Shown: positions 59,228 to 64,000 of the stretch, piece after piece
How the letters are laid out: each line of letters opens with the position of its first letter
Numbering within the stretch: position 1 is the stretch's first letter
Origin: VGSG01 sp040756375
Lineage (GTDB): Bacteria > Desulfobacterota > Desulfomonilia > Desulfomonilales > Desulfomonilaceae
Length of the DNA stretch: 64,000 bases
Direction: 5' to 3'
Assembly: GCA_040756375.1 (NCBI GenBank)
Contig: JBFLZC010000008.1
Span: forward strand, 1 to 64,000
Made by a program: the position numbers and the translations under genes
The notes under the pieces: model-generated
Database searches by the model: none
What the model was told of the DNA's origin: nothing
What the model saw: the letters and a program-made list of their open reading frames with translations, nothing else

Positions 59228-60664
59228 GTGCAGGTTGGGGAATCCGCAGTGATTTCAACGTGTCCCAGAATTGTTGTTGCCGGTACCAATAGCGGAGTGG
59301 GCAAGACTTCGCTCACGCTGGGTTTGGTTCGCGCACTCTCGGCTAGAGGTTTGCGGGTTCAGACGTTCAAGGTGGGACCTGACTATCTGGACCCGACATA
59401 TCTTTCTCTCGCATCAGGGGGGCCTTGCTACAACCTGGACGGCTGGATGCAAGGCACGGAATATGTGCGCGACCTGTTTGTGCGCACCACCGCGGACGCA
59501 GATGTGGCAATTGTGGAAGGAGTGATGGGCCTCTTTGATGGCGCAGAGCCCGGGGGAATCGCCGGAAGCACAGCAGAAATCGCCATCCTTCTCAATGCGC
59601 CGGTGCTGTTGGTGGTAAACGCTCATGGTCTTGGCGGCAGTCTCGCCGCGCTGGTAAAAGGGTACAGCGAATTCGAGCCCCAAGTCCAACTGATCGGTAT
59701 CGTTGCAAATCATTGCGGTTCTGCCAGACATCGTATGTGGCTCACGGAGTCACTTCGAGCCGCCGGCCTCCCCGACCTGGTGGCAGCCATCCCCCGAGGA
59801 GCTTTCCCGTCACTCCCTAGCCGACACTTGGGCCTGGTAACCGCGGACGCTAGAATCCTCACGTCTCAGGTGCTCGATCAGCTTGCCGCAACTTTGGAAA
59901 CTCATGGGTCGCTGGAAACTCTGATGGAGCGGTTGCGCGACGTGCCTACAATCCAGGCGCCGGACCCGAACCCAAATCAAGCAAGCGCAAAGACCTCGGT
60001 CCGAATAGGACTAGCGTGGGACAAAGCGTTCCATTTCTACTACCAGGATAATCTGGAGGCGCTTGCCGCCCGTGGGGCGGACTTGGTCCTATTTTCGCCG
60101 CTGCTCGACGAAAGGCTTCCCGGGGGCCTGGACGGACTATACATCGGCGGCGGCTATCCGGAGGAATTCTCGGAGGAGCTGGCAGCGAACAAGACCATGC
60201 TGCGCGACATCCGCGACTTTTCACATTCGGGCAAACCCCTGTACGCGGAATGCGGCGGTCTGATGTACCTGGCGCAGGGGATCGAGACGCTCGACGGCAA
60301 GCGGTATCCTCTGGTGGGCGTGCTTCCCGAGTGGGTGAGGATGTTGGATCGGCGCAAGTCTCTGGGATACGTCGAAGTTTCCCTGACCCGCGATTCCTTG
60401 CTCGGGGCCGCGGGCAGTACGCTCCGGGGCCATGAGTATCACTATTCTGAATTGCTCGGTGACCCGACTGCCGATCAACAATGGACCACGAGCTACCGTG
60501 TCGAACGACGCCTGCGCGAGGCCGAGGAATCCGAAGGTTTTCAGAGCGGGAATACCCTTGCGAGCTACATTCATGTGCATCTTGCGTCTCGGCCGGATTC
60601 CGTTGAGAGGTTCGTTGCTGCGTGTCAGGCCGCCAGAAAGCCCGTGTCCGAAACTTGCAAATGA
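59228..60664 (+). CDS. cbiA: Cobyrinic acid a,c-diamide synthase CbiA/CobB
   Basis: A 478-residue amidotransferase that converts cobyrinic acid to the a,c-diamide using glutamine and ATP. The ATP domain has VVAGTNSGVGKTSLTLGL, KVGPDYLDPTYL and VEGVMGLFDG. The glutamine amidotransferase half has YIGGGYPEEFSEELAAN and the nucleophile Cys in PLYAECGGLMYLA, and His in YIHVHLAS. The start is GTG at 59228. The stop overlaps the next gene through ATGA. Gene order and the presence of CbiD and CbiE point to the anaerobic pathway, hence CbiA. Confidence 0.95.
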   Translation: MQVGESAVISTCPRIVVAGTNSGVGKTSLTLGLVRALSARGLRVQTFKVGPDYLDPTYLSLASGGPCYNLDGWMQGTEYVRDLFVRTTADADVAIVEGVMGLFDGAEPGGIAGSTAEIAILLNAPVLLVVNAHGLGGSLAALVKGYSEFEPQVQLIGIVANHCGSARHRMWLTESLRAAGLPDLVAAIPRGAFPSLPSRHLGLVTADARILTSQVLDQLAATLETHGSLETLMERLRDVPTIQAPDPNPNQASAKTSVRIGLAWDKAFHFYYQDNLEALAARGADLVLFSPLLDERLPGGLDGLYIGGGYPEEFSEELAANKTMLRDIRDFSHSGKPLYAECGGLMYLAQGIETLDGKRYPLVGVLPEWVRMLDRRKSLGYVEVSLTRDSLLGAAGSTLRGHEYHYSELLGDPTADQQWTTSYRVERRLREAEESEGFQSGNTLASYIHVHLASRPDSVERFVAACQAARKPVSETCK

Positions 60665-61344
60665 GAAACAGCATGAATTCAAAGGCATTCATTCATAGTC
60701 TGTATGCAAGCCCTTTGAACGGCGAGGCCATTGAGGCCCTCTCCTTTGAGCTGATAGATCAAGAAGCCCGCGATCACCAATTGTCGGAAGCGCAGTGGGC
60801 CGTGGTGAGGAGGATGATCCATGCCACCGCAGATTTTGGGCTCTTGGAATCCGTGCGGTTCTCGTCCGGTGCCATTGAGTCCGCTCTTCTTGCGTTGCGG
60901 GCAGCTCGACCTATCTACGTGGACTCAAACATGATTCGATCGGGACTCTCCATGGCACGGCTTCAGCGGGTCAGCTCGAATTACACTCCCGATAAGATCT
61001 CTTGCCACGTAGCCGACGACGACGTGGCAGACGCGGCCCGCGCTGCCGGTCTGCCTCGGTCACTCTTTGCGATTCGGAAAGCCCAACCGATACTCCACAA
61101 TGGCATTGTGGCGATCGGCAACGCGCCCGTAGCCTTGCTGGAACTGAACCGCATGATTGTGGAAGAGGGGATCAAACCCGCGCTGATTTTGGCTATGCCG
61201 GTCGGTTTCGTCCACGTGATCGAGAGCAAGGAAGAGCTTATGGGCCTACATGTGCCGTTCGTAGCTGTCGCAGGGCGGCGTGGTGGCAGCACCTTGGCGG
61301 TAAGCGCTCTGCACGCGCTTTGTTCATTAGCTGAGCAGCGATAA
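60661..61344 (+). CDS. cbiC: Precorrin-8X methylmutase CbiC/CobH
   Basis: A 227-residue enzyme that moves the C11 methyl group to C12, forming cobyrinic acid. Conserved parts include RRMIHATADFGLLESVRFSSGA in segments with the catalytic His, VDSNMIRSGLS, AIGNAPVALLEL, and MPVGFVHVIESKEEL. Two in-frame ATGs (60661 and 60673) are possible; the first overlaps the cbiA stop as ATGA and is chosen for coupling. Confidence 0.95.
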   Translation: MRNSMNSKAFIHSLYASPLNGEAIEALSFELIDQEARDHQLSEAQWAVVRRMIHATADFGLLESVRFSSGAIESALLALRAARPIYVDSNMIRSGLSMARLQRVSSNYTPDKISCHVADDDVADAARAAGLPRSLFAIRKAQPILHNGIVAIGNAPVALLELNRMIVEEGIKPALILAMPVGFVHVIESKEELMGLHVPFVAVAGRRGGSTLAVSALHALCSLAEQR

Positions 61345-61381
61345 TGCCATTTTGCCTCGATGGCGACACGTCGGTAACTCT

Positions 61382-62494
61382 GTGATATATTTCACTCCCG
61401 GCTTCCACCCGGCTGGACACACATTGAGCAAGAAACTGAGAACGGGCTTCACGACAGGGACATGCGCGGCCGCGGCTGCCAAAGCCGCGAGCATGATCCT
61501 CGCCGGAACTTTGGCTCCGAAAGAAATTGAGGTTCGACTCCCCGACGGGCAGACCGTGAAGCTTTCTGTGGCTGAGAGCGGCAGAGGAGGCGCCACAGCG
61601 TGGGCTTCTGTGCGGAAGGACTCGGGTGACGATCCTGACGTCACTGATGGTGTGCTTGTGAGAGCCGTGGTTTCGTGGATTGAGGGAGACGGAGTTGCCT
61701 TGCAAGCCGGCGAAGGAGTGGGAGTCGTCACAAGGCCCGGCTTGTTGGTTCCACCGGGCGAGCCTGCGATCAACCCTGTTCCGCAAAGGATGATCCGGGA
61801 GGCTGTTCGAGATGTGACCCGGCGCGGCGTCGTGGTGACCATTTCCATACCAAACGGCGAGGAGCTGGCAAAGAAGACATTCAATCCCCGGCTGGGAATT
61901 GTGGGCGGGCTTTCGATCCTTGGGACATCCGGCCTGGTGAGGCCATTCAGCGTGCCTGCTCTGCGCGACGCCCTGAAGTGCGCGTTGAGCGTCGCCACAG
62001 CTTCGGCGATAGATGCTCCAGTACTGGTTCCAGGACGTATCGGCGAACGCGCTGCCCGGAGGCATTTTCGGCTGGCCCCTGAGCAGGTAGTGGAAGTCAG
62101 CAATGAATGGGGCTTCATGCTGGACGAAGCCGCGCAATACGATTTCCGGAACGTGCTGGTGCTTGGCCATCCCGGGAAGTTGGCCAAGTTGGCCGCGGGC
62201 GATTGGGACACGCATTCTTCTCGTTCAAAAAGCCCCGTGCCCATGGTGACGCAGCTTGCGACGGAGCTCATTGGTCGGAGTGTTGCAACCGCGACCACCG
62301 TGGAAGGACTTTTCGCGAGTCTTTCCGGCGTTGAGAGCAGGCGTGTAGGCGATGCGCTTGCCGGCTTGGTTGTGAAGGCAGTGTCCAAGCGGGTGAGGCG
62401 CCGATTCCCGACGTCGGTGTTTTTGGTGAACATGAAGGGCGAGGTGCTCGGCGCCCACGGAGACCTGAGTCCATGGGCAAGACCATCACCATAG
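61382..62494 (+). CDS. cbiD: Cobalt-precorrin-5B C1-methyltransferase CbiD
   Basis: CbiD methylates C1 of the contracted corrin ring in the anaerobic pathway and is diagnostic for it. The family start LRTGFTTGTCAAAAAKAA is present, as are NPRLGIVGGLSILGTSGLVRPFS in parts and VLGHPGKLAKLAAG. The start is uncertain. A GTG at 61382 (370 residues) and a TTG at 61424 giving MSKKLRTGFTTG are both plausible, and neither has a strong ribosome site. The 3' end overlaps cbiE by 22 nt. Confidence 0.93.
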   Translation: MIYFTPGFHPAGHTLSKKLRTGFTTGTCAAAAAKAASMILAGTLAPKEIEVRLPDGQTVKLSVAESGRGGATAWASVRKDSGDDPDVTDGVLVRAVVSWIEGDGVALQAGEGVGVVTRPGLLVPPGEPAINPVPQRMIREAVRDVTRRGVVVTISIPNGEELAKKTFNPRLGIVGGLSILGTSGLVRPFSVPALRDALKCALSVATASAIDAPVLVPGRIGERAARRHFRLAPEQVVEVSNEWGFMLDEAAQYDFRNVLVLGHPGKLAKLAAGDWDTHSSRSKSPVPMVTQLATELIGRSVATATTVEGLFASLSGVESRRVGDALAGLVVKAVSKRVRRRFPTSVFLVNMKGEVLGAHGDLSPWARPSP

Positions 62495-63111
62495 TGGGCT
62501 GCGGCCCGGGATCGATTGACTATCTGACTCCTGCGGCTCTGCACGCGATTCGTACAGCAGAGGTCCTGGTTGGGGCAGATCGCCTTCTGCGCCTGTTTCC
62601 GGAGTCCGCGGCCGAGCGCATCCCCTTGGCAATGCGGACAGAAGAGACTCTCGATCGCATCGAAGAGCTCTTGAGCACGAAATCCGTGGCAGTACTGGTC
62701 ACCGGCGACCCGGGACTGTACAGTCTGTCACGGCAGGTGATCAGACGGTTCGGTCGAGACTGCTGCAAGCTCATACCCGGGGTGAGCTCGGTGCAAACGG
62801 CATTTGCTCGTATCGGACTCGACTGGGAAAACGCCCTCGTGCTCAGCGCTCACAAAGAAAGCCCCGGCGGAGAGCGGATGGATGTCGCGAGGGAGTTCGA
62901 CTCCATTGCGGTACTTACCGGCCGGAAGGAGTCTGCCGCTTGGATAGCGGAAATGATCCAGGACCTGGCGGATGATCGGCGGGTCTTTATTTGCGAGGAC
63001 TTGACCCTCCCCGACGAACGGGTCAGAGAAGTAAGCCGCGAAGAGCTGGCCGGCCTGGAGATACGATCCAGAGCTGTGGTGATCATCGTGAAGGCGAGCT
63101 TAATGGCATGA
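62473..63111 (+). CDS. cbiE: Cobalt-precorrin-7 (C5)-methyltransferase CbiE
   Basis: A 212-residue tetrapyrrole methyltransferase, equivalent to the N-terminal half of CobL. It methylates C5. The SAM-binding loop ITIVGCGPGSIDYLTPAAL starts the protein. VLVTGDPGLYSLSRQV and PGVSSVQTAFARIGLDWENALVLSAHKE (in parts) are typical. The partner CbiT, which methylates C15 and decarboxylates, does not follow directly and may lie beyond the window. The stop overlaps cbiL through ATGA. Confidence 0.92.
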   Translation: MGKTITIVGCGPGSIDYLTPAALHAIRTAEVLVGADRLLRLFPESAAERIPLAMRTEETLDRIEELLSTKSVAVLVTGDPGLYSLSRQVIRRFGRDCCKLIPGVSSVQTAFARIGLDWENALVLSAHKESPGGERMDVAREFDSIAVLTGRKESAAWIAEMIQDLADDRRVFICEDLTLPDERVREVSREELAGLEIRSRAVVIIVKASLMA

Positions 63112-63836
63112 AACTAGGAACGCTCTACGGTATCGGCGTGGGCCCTGGCGATCCCGAGCTGATAACGCTTAAGGCAGCGAAAATCCTGTCTCAATGCCGG
63201 CATATCTTTGCACCGGCTTCCGACCGAGCGGGTGAGAGCCTTGCACTCTCAATAGCCAGACCTCATCTCAGGCCGGACGCGGAAATTGTCTCCATTGGGT
63301 TCTCGATTACTACGGATCGGAGCGATTTGAGCACCCGTTGGGCAAAGGTAGCTTCGCAGGTGGCGACTGTCCTGTACACCGGCTCTGACGTTTGTTATCT
63401 TACTCTGGGAGATCCGCTGCTTTACTCCACGTATGTGTACTTGTTGAGACAGTTGCGGAAGCAGGTTCCCGATCTTGAAGTCGTTACGGTTCCGGGTGTG
63501 GCTGCCTACAGCGCGGCGGCCGCGCTCAGTGAGTTCGCTGTGGGCGAAGGGAAGGGCAGGGTGACCATAGTGCCGACCGCTGACGACCTGCTAATCATTG
63601 AGCAGGCACTCGCGGCAGATGGAACGGTCGTGCTCATGAAGATAGGCAAGAGATTCGAGCGTGTGTTGGATCTGCTCGACCGCACTGGCCGCAGTCAGCA
63701 CGCGGTCTTCGTCTCCAGGGCAGGTCTCCCGGGGCAACGAGTCGAGCCGGACCTGAACAGTATGTCCAAGGCAGAGCCCGGAGCAGGTGACTTGGCCGTG
63801 ATCCTTGTTCACGGCAAAGGAGAGACCGTTCCATGA
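63108..63836 (+). CDS. cbiL: Precorrin-2/cobalt-factor II C20-methyltransferase CbiL/CobI
   Basis: A 242-residue SAM-dependent methyltransferase that adds the C20 methyl group to the early corrin intermediate. It begins GTLYGIGVGPGDPELITLKAAKIL, which contains the GxGPGDPEL loop. CYLTLGDPLLYSTYVYLLRQL and VPGVAAYSAAAA are characteristic of CobI/CbiL. I start at ATG 63108, which overlaps the cbiE stop by 4 nt. The next gene overlaps its stop in the same manner. Confidence 0.94.
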   Translation: MKLGTLYGIGVGPGDPELITLKAAKILSQCRHIFAPASDRAGESLALSIARPHLRPDAEIVSIGFSITTDRSDLSTRWAKVASQVATVLYTGSDVCYLTLGDPLLYSTYVYLLRQLRKQVPDLEVVTVPGVAAYSAAAALSEFAVGEGKGRVTIVPTADDLLIIEQALAADGTVVLMKIGKRFERVLDLLDRTGRSQHAVFVSRAGLPGQRVEPDLNSMSKAEPGAGDLAVILVHGKGETVP

Positions 63837-64000
63837 AAGTGTTTTTCGTGGGCGCGGGCCCGGGTGATTGGGAGCTCCTCACTGTAAAGGCCCACAGCCT
63901 TCTGACAACGTGTCGCATCTGCATGTACGCGGGATCATTGGTGAGCCCCGACGTGCTCCGACTCATCCCGGAGTCCGCGGAGAAGCATGATTCGGCTCGC
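63833..64000 (+). CDS. cbiF: Precorrin-4 C11-methyltransferase CbiF/CobM, 5' part
   Basis: Only the first 56 codons are inside the window. They read MKVFFVGAGPGDWELLTVKA, then CRICMYAGSLVSPDVL, which match the start of CbiF/CobM (GAGPGDPELLTVKG, YAGSLV). The enzyme adds the C11 methyl group to cobalt-precorrin-4. ATG overlaps the cbiL stop as ATGA. The operon evidently continues to the right. Confidence 0.9.
   Translation, partial: MKVFFVGAGPGDWELLTVKAHSLLTTCRICMYAGSLVSPDVLRLIPESAEKHDSAR

Noticed and set aside
61238..62544. Two long overlapping minus-strand frames opposite cbiD
   Set aside because: Both are antisense to cbiD, which has strong family matches, and neither resembles a known protein.
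1..64000. CRISPR arrays, tRNA and rRNA genes
   Set aside because: I saw no regularly spaced direct repeats and no cloverleaf or rRNA-like sequence. Palindromic repeats here are dispersed and not spaced like CRISPR.

Overview
The window reads as a chromosomal segment of an anaerobic Gram-negative bacterium, most likely a syntrophic or sulfate-reducing Desulfobacterota (Desulfomonile/Syntrophobacter-like). This placement is inferred from gene content, not from a marker gene: a complete Rnf complex, a beta-oxidation set, a 4-hydroxybutyryl-CoA dehydratase-type enzyme, a multihaem cytochrome fused to cytochrome b, a sigma-54 regulator and the cobalt-early (anaerobic) cobalamin pathway. I see no rRNA, tRNA, CRISPR array, prophage or complete insertion sequence.

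Layout. 1-3.6 kb: repeat-rich DNA, a small unknown gene and an 18-repeat ankyrin protein. 3.7-10 kb: rnfCDGEAB with a recognisable sigma-70 promoter; RnfA carries an extra N-terminal exported Ig-like domain, and rnfD seems to start at ATA. 10-14 kb: a PAS/sigma-54 activator facing a perfect -24/-12 promoter and a small membrane protein, then a seven-haem/EF-hand/cytochrome b protein. 14.5-20 kb (minus): acyl-CoA dehydrogenase, thiolase and enoyl-CoA hydratase/3-hydroxyacyl-CoA dehydrogenase, a short beta-oxidation operon that would feed reduced carriers to Rnf. 20-27 kb: TPR protein, hisD-moaC, a cysteine-cluster protein, a GT39-like glycosyltransferase and a CDF metal exporter. 27.3-31.7 kb: manganese exporter MntP followed by a TroA-type ABC importer whose permease is fused to a complete DtxR/MntR-like repressor. 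31.8-36.7 kb: two DUF2889-like proteins, a PHP phosphoesterase, a DUF169 protein, the AbfD-like dehydratase and ComF.

36.9-41.3 kb is a mosaic: SAM hydrolase, a GIY-YIG gene bounded by inverted palindromic repeats, a glycosyltransferase, an orphan HicB beside an apparent hicA remnant, and lexA with its own operator and an apparently leaderless start. 41.6-45 kb: the error-prone polymerase DnaE2 is split into a polymerase ORF and a separate OB-fold ORF, with a 95-bp repeat in the gap; imuA and imuB are absent. 45.4-53 kb (minus): an orphan TRAP binding protein, a GNAT enzyme, a DUF4160/DUF2442 pair, a three-gene operon (DUF362, amidohydrolase-like, VOC) and a hybrid histidine kinase.

53.9-64 kb: a tightly coupled cobalamin operon, cobU-cobT-cobC/cobQ fusion-cbiB-cbiA-cbiC-cbiD-cbiE-cbiL-cbiF, running off the right edge. 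Dispersed palindromic or MITE-like repeats occupy most gaps between operons.
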